Below, in pieces: positions 26,424 to 34,572 of a stretch of DNA of 34,572 nt. The notes under the pieces are model-generated. The model had not been told where the DNA came from, made no database searches, and saw only the letters and a list, made by a program, of their open reading frames with translations. This DNA is from a bacterium (GTDB lineage Bacteria; Sumerlaeota; Sumerlaeia; SLMS01). Location: the NCBI GenBank assembly GCA_030431385.1, contig JAUIJJ010000002.1, positions 1-34,572 on the forward strand. The letters run 5' to 3'. A program made the position numbers and the translations under genes. The stretch's first letter is position 1, and each line of letters begins with the position of its first letter.

Positions 26424-27317
26424 CTAGTCCTTCCCGTAGGTCGATTCTTCCTCGGCCACGTAGAGCTTCTCGCTCTCGGTCGAGGAATCCGTGAACTCGC
26501 CGTCGTTGCTATCGCGCTCTTTCTCGCCGCCGTTTTTCGAATCAATCACGCGGCTGGGCTGCTCGCGACGCCACAGGTAGATGTAGCCGCGAATACGGTA
26601 CCCCTTTGCGTCACTGGTGTTGCTTTGATAGGTGTGCGGTTTAACGAAGCCCTGATAGTGGCTGTTGATGACGGCGTCGTAACCTTCGAGCACCTCTTTC
26701 TTGTAGAGCTTGGGAAAAGCGTGTTCGTGGTAGCGCCGCGCCACGGTCGCGACGAAGTCGGCGATCTGCAATCCCGCCGACTGAGGTTCGGTCTGGATTA
26801 GAGGTGACGAGATAATCGGCGTTCCTTTGCCCGACGAGCTGAAGACACCGGAAAACTGGAGGTCAGAGATCGTTTGCGCTTCCTCGGTACGGCCCGGAGG
26901 AATCACGAGTGCACCCTGACTGTTCTCCTCGCGTAGGTACTGGCTAATGGGTTTCAGCATGTAGTGATAGCTGAGAGGGAGGAGCCACTTGGGGTGGGCG
27001 GGCTTGTCGGTTGTCCGTTTGTCGATCACCACGAGGAAAAACTTGAGATCGAGCGTCGCCGCGATGCGCTCGAGCCCCTTGCAATAGGCTGCCGTCCATG
27101 CGCGGGATGCGTTGCGAGAGTGGAGCAAATCGTTGGCGTTAATGCGCGTTTCGCCCGGCCGGTAGTTCGCTTTCTGGAAAGACTTTTGGAGGCCGTTGAT
27201 TCGAAGCTGGAGCGCGCGCCATCTGTCCTCGCGAACTGATACGCCCGCCATCGACCAAAATGTGCCGGAGCTGCCTTCCACCGGCTTGCCGGATTGTTGT
27301 AGGTAAATGAAATGCAT
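26424..27317 (-). CDS. DUF3800-like protein with altered N-terminal DESG motif
   Basis: MHFIYLQQSGKPVEGSSGTFWSMAGVSV...LKFFLVVIDKRTTDKP...SAGLQIADFVATVARRYHEHAF matches the DUF3800 layout (fYiDESG ... LQlADlva). Confidence 0.65.
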   Translation of the reverse strand: MHFIYLQQSGKPVEGSSGTFWSMAGVSVREDRWRALQLRINGLQKSFQKANYRPGETRINANDLLHSRNASRAWTAAYCKGLERIAATLDLKFFLVVIDKRTTDKPAHPKWLLPLSYHYMLKPISQYLREENSQGALVIPPGRTEEAQTISDLQFSGVFSSSGKGTPIISSPLIQTEPQSAGLQIADFVATVARRYHEHAFPKLYKKEVLEGYDAVINSHYQGFVKPHTYQSNTSDAKGYRIRGYIYLWRREQPSRVIDSKNGGEKERDSNDGEFTDSSTESEKLYVAEEESTYGKD

Positions 27318-27580
27318 TTTCGCGGTTCCCTGTTTCTATCTTCTTTTTTCTACCAATGCTCGCCCGATTACCATGTTTGTGATTGATGCGGTAGAAACAA
27401 ATGTCCCAATTCATTGACCAGAAATGTGGCCGATCCACCCTCTCCCGTGGAAAACCCGCACTCCGAACTGCGGCAATGAGTAATCGGCAAGCAATCTTGC
27501 CGCGATATACCAAGTGGCGAGCACCAATGAATAGACAATTTATGCCGCACTGAGCGCAAGTCCATTTCCGCTGAACGATA

Positions 27581-27610
27581 TTGGCTGGCAGACTGTTTAG
27601 CGCCTAAAAT
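27581..27610 (+). promoter_or_regulatory. Possible sigma-70-type promoter upstream of PBP2 gene
   Basis: TTGGCT (27581-27586), 18-bp spacer, TAAAAT (27605-27610); AGGAAA SD at about 27621, ATG 27635. Confidence 0.35.
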
Positions 27611-27634
27611 TGTTACACTTAGGAAACCGAGTCG

Positions 27635-29425
27635 ATGAAGTTCCGCTCGCAACCCCTGCGAGAGTTTTCTCACTTCCTTTCCGCCCGCTCACTGATCACG
27701 CGCGGGGGCCTGCTGCTGCTCGCAATTCTCATTGTTCAGCTCTTCCGACTCTCCGTGGTGCAAAACGCATCCTATGTTGCACGGGCAGAGGGAAATCTTT
27801 CCCTGACACGGAGATTGTCGCCACCCAGAGGAAACATCTTCGACCGCAACGGAGTCCCTGTTGCGACCAACCGTCGCAGTTGGTCGCTGACATTCTCTCG
27901 CTGGGGTTTGACCGACGGCGAGACCGAGGCAAACCTCGCCCGCGTCCGCTCGCTACTGGATACGCCCGACCCGGATCAGGTGCGCGAGATCGTCGCGACT
28001 CGCCCGCGCTGGACGCGCCACCGGATTGCGCGCCGCCTTGATCAGGATACTGTGCTTCCGTTCCTCGAACAGCCGGAGCGCTTTCCTGGCATTCGCGTCG
28101 AGCCGGACTTCCTCCGAGAATATCCCTCAGGTCCCGACTTCGCCCACCTCCTCGGTTACGTCGGAGCGATTCAACCGGGTGAGTTGGAGCGCTACTCGCG
28201 GCCCCGCTGGCTCGCTGATGACGAGGTGGGCCGAACCGGGCTGGAGCGCTCGCTCGATGATCTCCTCACCGGATATCCCGGCAAAGAGCTGCGCCGGAGA
28301 GACGCGCGCGGGCGCCGACTCGCCGAGCCTGAGATACTGGAAGCAGCGGTGCCCGGCCACGACATTCAACTCACGATCGATGCCTCCCTCCAGGCCCGCG
28401 CTATGGAGTTGCTGCGCGGCGTTCGTGGCTCCATTGTCATGATGGACGTCGCCAACGGCGAGCTCCTCGTGCTCGCCAGCCGCCCGACCTACGACCCATC
28501 GAACCCCGGCGCGAAGGTCGTCGACGGCGAAGAGGTCAGTTGGATGAACCGCGCCGTGCGCGGCCAATACCCTCCCGGCTCCACCTTCAAGATCGTCATG
28601 GCTGCGGCTGGGCTGGAATCCGGAATCTCTCCCGACAGGACCTTCTACTGTGCGGGGCCCTATCAGCCAGAGGGCTGGCCACGCGCTTTCTGGTGCAGCC
28701 ACCGCAGTGGTCACGGGCGCACGGACTTGGTAGATTCCCTCAAGTGGAGCTGCAATTGCTACTACTACGAACTCGGTGGGATCCTCGAACCTCGAGTGAT
28801 CAACGAGATGGCCCGCCGCTTCGGCTACGGCGAGGAAACGGGCGGCGACGTTCCCGGTGAAAAACCCGGTGACGTTCCTGATTTCGGGCAGGTGAGCGCC
28901 GGCGAGCGGACGAATCTGGTCATCGGGCAGGGCCGAATGCTGGCGACGCCGCTTCAGGTAACGCGCTCGTTTGCCGCGCTCGCCAACGGTCGGGTCCTGC
29001 CGATACCTCGCATCGTTCGTCTCATCGATGGCGAGGAGCCGCCGCGCCCCGAGCCGCCACCGTTCCGCCTTTCGCCCAGCCATCGCCGCTCGATCCTCGA
29101 AGGCATGTGGCGCGTCGCGAACGAGAGCGGCGGCACAGCCAACAAGGCGGGCTTCCCGATCAGTTGGGATCTCGCCGGAAAAACGGGTACTGCGGAGAAT
29201 TACCAAGGCGGAGTTGACGCGTGGTTCGCGGGAGTGTTCCCGCGGAGCGCCCCCCGCTATGCCATCGTTGCCCACGTCGAGCAAGCCGATGGCCATGGTG
29301 GCGATGTGGCGGGTCCGCTCGTGCGCGAGATCATCGCCCGCTTTAAAGGCGAGATTCTCGAAACAACGGAGGAGATCGCGATGGGCACGGATCACTCCCC
29401 CGCCGATTCGACGATCCCACGTTGA
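27635..29425 (+). CDS. mrdA: Penicillin-binding protein 2 (peptidoglycan D,D-transpeptidase)
   Basis: N-terminal TM, PPRGNIFDRNGVPVATN, DDEVGRTGLERSLDDLL, active-site STFK (SxxK), SCN (SxN), KTGT; PBP2-type dimerisation region. Confidence 0.92.
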   Translation: MKFRSQPLREFSHFLSARSLITRGGLLLLAILIVQLFRLSVVQNASYVARAEGNLSLTRRLSPPRGNIFDRNGVPVATNRRSWSLTFSRWGLTDGETEANLARVRSLLDTPDPDQVREIVATRPRWTRHRIARRLDQDTVLPFLEQPERFPGIRVEPDFLREYPSGPDFAHLLGYVGAIQPGELERYSRPRWLADDEVGRTGLERSLDDLLTGYPGKELRRRDARGRRLAEPEILEAAVPGHDIQLTIDASLQARAMELLRGVRGSIVMMDVANGELLVLASRPTYDPSNPGAKVVDGEEVSWMNRAVRGQYPPGSTFKIVMAAAGLESGISPDRTFYCAGPYQPEGWPRAFWCSHRSGHGRTDLVDSLKWSCNCYYYELGGILEPRVINEMARRFGYGEETGGDVPGEKPGDVPDFGQVSAGERTNLVIGQGRMLATPLQVTRSFAALANGRVLPIPRIVRLIDGEEPPRPEPPPFRLSPSHRRSILEGMWRVANESGGTANKAGFPISWDLAGKTGTAENYQGGVDAWFAGVFPRSAPRYAIVAHVEQADGHGGDVAGPLVREIIARFKGEILETTEEIAMGTDHSPADSTIPR

Positions 29426-29485
29426 GGCTCCCGACGAATCAAAACCTCTCGCATCTCTCGATAGAGATCGCGTAAGTTCAGCTTG

Positions 29486-30511
29486 ATGAGTGAACGCGAA
29501 TCCAGCGACGAGATGAACCAACTGGCGCCGGCTGCGAGCTCCGAAGTGGAATCGTGGGAGGACGTGTTGGCGCGCGCCGAGCGCTTCCGCGAGGGCACGC
29601 CCGGCGAAGGCAGCTACCGCCCGCCTCAAGCCTCGCGCGCGGCCCTGATCCTCAAAGCATCCCTCCCGTTTCTCGTGATTGCCCTCTACTTTCTGTTCAA
29701 GTTTGGAGCCATACCCGGCGGCGGCTACCGATCGCCGGGAATGCTGCCACCACCGCCCGATTCGCTGAGCGGCCTCGCCGATGACGAAACAGCAGTCGAG
29801 AGACTCACCGACCGACAGAAGTCCCTGATCAACCGCCTGGAAAGCATGAGGCGGGCGAACCGGTGGCCGGACATCATCTCCACGGCCAACTCAGAAGCCA
29901 ACAAATCCATCGCCTCGCACCCGGTGATTCAAGCGCTCGTCCTCATCGCCCGAACCAAGAACGGTGAGCGAAGCATCGAGCTGGAAAACGACATGATCGG
30001 CACGGAGGCGGAGCTGACGCCGTCCGCGAAGGAATACGTCGACCTGCTTTTTGAGCTTCGACTCGCGAGGGTTCGGCTCATGCTCGCGCGCATTTCGTCG
30101 CCAGACTTGTTGATTCACAACATCGAAACTTTCCGCCAATTGCTCGGTGAGGAACCTCGCAACACCGACGATCTGATGGTGCGCATCCGCCTCGCTCAAC
30201 GCTTCGAAGATGCCGGGGATTTGCTCATGGAGCAGGGCGACGGCTACCTTTCCGACGACCTGGTTCTGATCCGCCAAGGGCGCAGCTTCTACCAGATGGG
30301 CCTGCGGTGGATTATCCGCAGCGGGCGCTGGTATCAGCTCGAGCCGATCAGCCAGGCCGCCGTTCCCGAAATCGAGCGCCTCGTCCAGAAGATGCGCGTC
30401 GCCAATAGGGAAATCCACGGCCCCTCGCTCCCCCTTACCGATAACGACTCGACGACTTGGAGCGGCAAGCGCGGCGACCCGGTCCACGACTTGCCGGAGG
30501 TGGGTCGCTAA
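29486..30511 (+). CDS. Hypothetical protein with single TM segment
   Basis: ORF downstream of PBP2; TM ALILKASLPFLVIALYFLFKFG; helical C-terminal region; stop overlaps next start (TAATG). Confidence 0.7.
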   Translation: MSERESSDEMNQLAPAASSEVESWEDVLARAERFREGTPGEGSYRPPQASRAALILKASLPFLVIALYFLFKFGAIPGGGYRSPGMLPPPPDSLSGLADDETAVERLTDRQKSLINRLESMRRANRWPDIISTANSEANKSIASHPVIQALVLIARTKNGERSIELENDMIGTEAELTPSAKEYVDLLFELRLARVRLMLARISSPDLLIHNIETFRQLLGEEPRNTDDLMVRIRLAQRFEDAGDLLMEQGDGYLSDDLVLIRQGRSFYQMGLRWIIRSGRWYQLEPISQAAVPEIERLVQKMRVANREIHGPSLPLTDNDSTTWSGKRGDPVHDLPEVGR

Positions 30512-31605
30512 TGGCAGAGTCGTCCCGCCCGATTGAGATTACCGCCCGGCCGCCGAGCGAACCTGCTACGTCGGACCTGGTGCCGCGCCGACAACCGCCT
30601 CCGCCGCCTACCAACCCAATCGACGAACGCGGCGAGCTCCGCCTCTTCGAACTCGGCTGGCGAGCAGGTCTGCTCGCCGGCGCTGGCATCTTCTTTTACG
30701 AGACGCTCGGATGGCCGTGGCAGCGCAACCTCGCCGGCCTAACGGGCATGCTGCTCTCCGCGCTGATCATCCTCACGATGACGGTTCAATGGCGTGTGCT
30801 GGGAGACTGGCGCCGCCGTACCCAGCAGTTCCTGATCGTCGGCGTCGCCTTTGTACTCTCGTTTCCAGTCGCCGCCGCGCTAAACCCCGGCCTCGGCACC
30901 AGTGTCCTGCCTGACCCGGTGGAGATCGCCATGTCCGAACTGCTGCGCCACTTGAGCGGGGTTCCGGGCCTGAGCATGATCGCCGACCTATTCAGGGGCT
31001 TGCTCGCCTTTACGTTCTTCGCTTTTGCCATGCTGCTGCTTGTGTTCGGTAACGCCAACCGGCGAGGCGGCGTCTTCTTCGTCGGCTTTCTCCTGACCTT
31101 GATCTGCATGTTTTTCTATCCGACCATGGAGGTCGTCATCGGGTTCATTTTCCTCGGCATTTTCTTCCTGTCCCAGTGGGAATCCGCGCTCATGGTGCCC
31201 GATCGGTTACGCCCGTACCTGCGGCCTGAGCAGCTCGATTACCTCCGCGAGCTCGTCGACCAAGGGAGCCTCAGCACCGGCGAGACGAAGATTTACCTCG
31301 ATAACCAACCCCACATGTTCGCCGAGCTCATGGAGTATCGGCTCGTAGAGTTTGACGACATCAGCCGACTCGTCATGCCCGGGAAGAGGCTTCTCCACGA
31401 CCCGGCGGCAGCCGCGCTCGAAAGCGCGTTTACCTTCGTCCGGCGCAGTTCGTGGCTGGCCGTCGGCGTCCTTTACTTCATCACACCGGACTTCATTCCC
31501 GGGCCCATCGACGACTTCATCGTCTTGTTCCTGTGCGCGGCCAGCGGCTTTGGTTTTCTGGGTCAGCTCATTCGCCCGCGGGCAGCGATCACCCACAGGC
31601 GATAG
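30511..31605 (+). CDS. Polytopic membrane protein with winged-helix-like segment and C-terminal DUF1232-like motif
   Basis: ATG 30511 overlaps previous stop (TAATG); Pro-rich N-terminus, several TMs, LRELVDQGSLSTGETKIYLDNQPHMFAELMEYRLVEFDDISRLVMPGKRLL, VGVLYFITPDFIPGPIDDFIVLF. Confidence 0.72.
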   Translation: MAESSRPIEITARPPSEPATSDLVPRRQPPPPPTNPIDERGELRLFELGWRAGLLAGAGIFFYETLGWPWQRNLAGLTGMLLSALIILTMTVQWRVLGDWRRRTQQFLIVGVAFVLSFPVAAALNPGLGTSVLPDPVEIAMSELLRHLSGVPGLSMIADLFRGLLAFTFFAFAMLLLVFGNANRRGGVFFVGFLLTLICMFFYPTMEVVIGFIFLGIFFLSQWESALMVPDRLRPYLRPEQLDYLRELVDQGSLSTGETKIYLDNQPHMFAELMEYRLVEFDDISRLVMPGKRLLHDPAAAALESAFTFVRRSSWLAVGVLYFITPDFIPGPIDDFIVLFLCAASGFGFLGQLIRPRAAITHRR

Positions 31606-31675
31606 CCGCAGCGAATCGGTGGAACGAAACCGGCTTTACCGATCGAGGTACTACCAATTTCACGGAGGTGACTTC

Positions 31676-32437
31676 ATGAATCGCGTCGTCTTGTCGCTAC
31701 TTCTTCTACTAGCGGTGCCAATGATTGGCATCGCGAAAGACGCCAACGCGTTCCTCGATAAGCTCGAGAACGCTCACGGATTCAATACCTGGTACGATCA
31801 GGGAACGATCAGTGCCCGGATCGACTTGAATTTCAGAGGAAACGACAGGCTCGACGGCACGATGCATCTTTCGCCTTCCATGGACCGAGTTCTGATCAAG
31901 CCAGATGACGGCAGGAAAGTCGGCTACGATGGCGAGACCGTTTGGCTCTCACCTTCTGATGCCGAATGGAAGTCCGCTCGATTCGACATCTTCACCTGGC
32001 CCTACTTTATCGCCGCGCAGTTCAAGTTCAGCGATCCCGGCGCGATAGTCACTTTGGAGGAAGATCGGGAGCTCTTCGGTGAGACTTACAAGACCGCGCG
32101 CCTCACCTTCGAATCCGGCGTGGGTGACGCTCCCGACGATTGGTACATCATCTATATGGACCCGGACACTGGCTTCCTCAAGGCCCTCGCATACATCGTG
32201 ACCTTTAACAAGGATACGGAAGAGGCCGAGAAAGACCCTCACATCATCGTCTACGATAAGTACCGCCAAGTGGGGGGCACGACGATTCCGATGCGCTGGG
32301 AGTTTTTTGACTGGAGCGAGGAGTTGGGCGCCTACGGCGACTTCATCGGCGAGGCAACGCTCAGCGAGGTGAGCTTCGCCCCGCGGCAAGAAACGCCGTT
32401 CGCAGTTCCTGAAGACTCGACGGAAGTTTCCCGCTAG
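31676..32437 (+). CDS. Secreted hypothetical protein, LolA/outer-membrane lipoprotein-sorting-like beta fold
   Basis: SD GGAGGTGA before ATG 31676; signal peptide VVLSLLLLLAVPMIGIAKDA; repetitive beta-strand pattern (GTISARIDLNFRGNDRLDGTMHLSPSMDRVLIKPDDGRKVGYDGETVWLSP). Confidence 0.7.
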   Translation: MNRVVLSLLLLLAVPMIGIAKDANAFLDKLENAHGFNTWYDQGTISARIDLNFRGNDRLDGTMHLSPSMDRVLIKPDDGRKVGYDGETVWLSPSDAEWKSARFDIFTWPYFIAAQFKFSDPGAIVTLEEDRELFGETYKTARLTFESGVGDAPDDWYIIYMDPDTGFLKALAYIVTFNKDTEEAEKDPHIIVYDKYRQVGGTTIPMRWEFFDWSEELGAYGDFIGEATLSEVSFAPRQETPFAVPEDSTEVSR

Positions 32438-32440
32438 TTA

Positions 32441-33538
32441 TCAGGAAAGCAGGACGTAGGTAATTCCCATCCCGATGAGTATGCAGAGCACCACGAGCAC
32501 TGCGAGGATCACGATGAGCTTCGTCGTGATGCCTTGCGGAGCGGGCTGGCTTGGCTGAGTGGCGGGTGCTGGCGCAGACGCAGGAGCAACCGGCGCTGCC
32601 GCTGCTGGTGGCGGCGTTTGCGGCACCTGCTGTCGAGCGGCCTTGCTCGACTGTGTGCTGCGGCCGTGCTTCCAATCATCGATCGCCTTGGTGACGACAG
32701 CAGCGTCGGCGGGTCGATCCGTTGGGTTCTTCTGCAAAAGCTTGTGAACGATATCGGCGAGACCGGTCGGGATGTTCGGATCGAGCTCGGTCAGTTTGGT
32801 CTCCGGCTTGTTGACGATGTTCCTCATGGTGTTGAGGTCGTCATTGGCGAGGTATGGGTGCTTTCCTGTCAGCATCTCGTAGGCGACGGTGCCCAACGAG
32901 AACAGATCGGCACGGCCATCGGGCTTGCCGCCGAATTGATCGGTGATCTGCTCGGGGGCCATGTACGCCGGAGTCCCGACGGCGAACCCGCTGGCGGTCA
33001 ACGTGTCGTCTTGCTCGCCCTTGGCGAGGCCAAAATCTGTCAGCACAACGCGATTCGTGCCGTTTTCAATGAGGATGTTCCCCGGCTTGATGTCGCGGTG
33101 GAGAATCCCCTTCTTGTGCGTATGTTCGAGGGCGTCGGCCGTCGCTTCCAAAATGTCGGCGACCTCTTGCGGGGTCCACCTGCGCGACTTACGACGCTCG
33201 CGTTCGAGGTCCGTGCCCTCGATATATTCCAACGCGAGAAACTGAACGGGGCCTGTGCCCTGAAACTCGTAGAGCGCCGCGATGTTGTCGTGGCGAATCT
33301 GGGCAAATGTCTTCGCCTCGCGCTCGAAGCGACGAATGCTGTTTTCTTTGGTCTGGCGATCCGGAGTCAGGGTCTTGATCGCGACCCGCCGCCCCAGTTG
33401 GCGATGCTGCGCGAGATAGACGACACCCATGCCACCTCGGCCCAACTCGCCAATTAGCTCATAATCACGATTTTCAAGGGCATTACGGATGCGCTCCTGC
33501 ATGGAGAGCTGACCGCCACCCGACTGTTCTTCAGACAT
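32441..33538 (-). CDS. Hanks-type serine/threonine protein kinase, C-terminal tail anchor
   Basis: GELGRGGMGVVYLAQ, VAIKTL, HRDIKPGNILI, DFGLAKG, GTPAYMAPEQ; Pro/Ala linker; terminal TM LIVILAVLVVLCILIGMGITYVLLS. ORF also open to 33577. Confidence 0.92.
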   Translation of the reverse strand: MSEEQSGGGQLSMQERIRNALENRDYELIGELGRGGMGVVYLAQHRQLGRRVAIKTLTPDRQTKENSIRRFEREAKTFAQIRHDNIAALYEFQGTGPVQFLALEYIEGTDLERERRKSRRWTPQEVADILEATADALEHTHKKGILHRDIKPGNILIENGTNRVVLTDFGLAKGEQDDTLTASGFAVGTPAYMAPEQITDQFGGKPDGRADLFSLGTVAYEMLTGKHPYLANDDLNTMRNIVNKPETKLTELDPNIPTGLADIVHKLLQKNPTDRPADAAVVTKAIDDWKHGRSTQSSKAARQQVPQTPPPAAAAPVAPASAPAPATQPSQPAPQGITTKLIVILAVLVVLCILIGMGITYVLLS

Positions 33539-33665
33539 ACCGCCCGCTTTCCCGCAGACTAGATTCAAACACTCCATCCAATGACGCCCGGCGGCTCAAG
33601 TGCAATATCCGCCGCGGGCGCCACACTCTCCCCCGCGACCCCCGTGAATTGTGCAAAAGACTTCT

Positions 33666-33695
33666 ACCGCAGATTCACACAGATGTCCTCAGATG
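33666..33695. repeat. Decayed CCGCAGAT(T/G)CACACAGATG-type intergenic repeat
   Basis: accgcagattcacacagatgtcctcagatg; same repeat type as 956-985. Confidence 0.4.
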
Positions 33696-33838
33696 TACAG
33701 TAGCGCCACCGGGACCGCCAAACGAGCACCTCACTCGCCTTCGGCAACCGATCCACCGCCCTGCGGTATTGACCACGCTTCTCCCCCACGGTTACTTATC
33801 CCGGCGCCCCACCCCCGCTACTTCACGAGATCCGGAAT

Positions 33839-34537
33839 ATGAGAATCACCAAGCTCTATCTATGTTTGATAGCCCTCGCGCTCGCACTCCCTGCGATTCT
33901 TTCGGCTGATTCGATGGAGCAAATCACCGACTCCGGGTCCGTCATTCCCACGCCGGACATCACGATCAAGGACATCACGACCGACACATCCAGAAAGATG
34001 GTAACTCTTCAACAACCCGGTGGAGGGGAGTTTCCCATTCCTCTCAAATCGGTCAAAATGATTATCTTCGGCGATTACCCTGGAGATGGCCGACTCTTCG
34101 ATGTCTCGCTCAAAGGCGACTTTGGCAACGATTCCTTTCCCGGCGCTCGGGTCTACTACTACGAAAACGGTTGGTTCCTCGCCAGCCCTGCGGCGGAAGC
34201 GAAGAAGTACTGGATCAAGGAAGAGCGGCTGGCCTCCATGAGTGCCGTTGAGGAAATCGACAACGGATTCGGTGGCGAATTCGACCAACCGACGAATGAT
34301 TCGAGCGGCGGCTTCGGGGACATCAGCCCCAGTTTCGGCACGTCAGAACTCACCGCCGAAGAGCAGGAATTCGTTTCCCAAATGGAACAGGACTCGAGCG
34401 TGTTCGTGCAGGAGGAACGTGGCGTCTGGGATCGCATGTCCACGAAGACGATTGTCCGAATCGGAGCGGGAATCATTCTCGCCTTCTTCGCGATTATCGG
34501 TTTCGTTTTCAAACGCCTCAAAGGCTCGGCCGCCTAA
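33839..34537 (+). CDS. Hypothetical secreted protein with C-terminal TM
   Basis: Signal peptide MRITKLYLCLIALALALPAILSAD; C-terminal IVRIGAGIILAFFAIIGFVFKRLK (TM plus basic end). Confidence 0.75.
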   Translation: MRITKLYLCLIALALALPAILSADSMEQITDSGSVIPTPDITIKDITTDTSRKMVTLQQPGGGEFPIPLKSVKMIIFGDYPGDGRLFDVSLKGDFGNDSFPGARVYYYENGWFLASPAAEAKKYWIKEERLASMSAVEEIDNGFGGEFDQPTNDSSGGFGDISPSFGTSELTAEEQEFVSQMEQDSSVFVQEERGVWDRMSTKTIVRIGAGIILAFFAIIGFVFKRLKGSAA

Positions 34538-34572
34538 TCACCGACCCTGCGCATCCGCTCTCGTCCGACTGA

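Noticed and set aside
28127-29629. 500-aa minus-strand ORF opposite PBP2
   Set aside because: Shadow ORF of a GC-rich gene; low-complexity Arg/Ala/Gly/His translation, no motifs, fully overlaps a well-supported PBP2.
32534-33457. 307-aa plus-strand ORF opposite the Ser/Thr kinase
   Set aside because: Antisense shadow; the minus strand carries all kinase motifs.
33584-33622. GC-rich inverted repeat CGCCCGGCGG...CCGCCGCGGGCG upstream of the kinase gene
   Set aside because: Imperfect stem with a bulge in GC-rich sequence; no clear role and could be chance.
1-34572. Search for CRISPR arrays, tRNA or rRNA genes and phage/defence islands
   Set aside because: No regularly spaced direct repeats, no T-loop GGTTCRANTCC-like sequence in a cloverleaf context, no rRNA-like sequence, and no recognisable defence cassette beyond the isolated DUF3800-like gene; by-eye scan only.

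Overview
High-GC bacterial chromosomal window with about 24 supported protein-coding genes, mostly housekeeping and cell-envelope functions. I saw no rRNA, tRNA or CRISPR array by eye. Gene order: 3' part of a 2-oxoacid dehydrogenase E1-beta-like gene; a small AT-richer patch with a RAYT (REP-associated transposase) remnant, two REP-like hairpin repeats and two small membrane-anchored proteins; a lipoprotein-type ABC sugar-binding protein; an ECF sigma factor followed by an 866-codon FecR-domain transmembrane protein and two consecutive ABC-2 ATPase/permease pairs; a radical SAM/SPASM protein; an unknown membrane-anchored protein with a decayed N-terminal copy and transposase-like debris; a DapA-superfamily protein lacking the catalytic lysine; a membrane-anchored MsrB-MsrA fusion; a sensor histidine kinase; an RND efflux adaptor and pump; a methyltransferase; a coiled-coil membrane protein; a GT4 glycosyltransferase; a DUF3800-like protein with an altered DESG motif; PBP2 followed by two unknown membrane proteins; a LolA-like secreted protein; a tail-anchored Ser/Thr kinase; and a secreted unknown. 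The best candidates for under-described biology are the sigma/FecR/double-ABC-2 cluster (about 4.3-11.2 kb), the apparently motif-lost DapA-like and DUF3800-like proteins, the winged-helix-like plus DUF1232-like membrane protein, and the REP/RAYT patch. No clearly new defence or mobile system is proven by the sequence alone.
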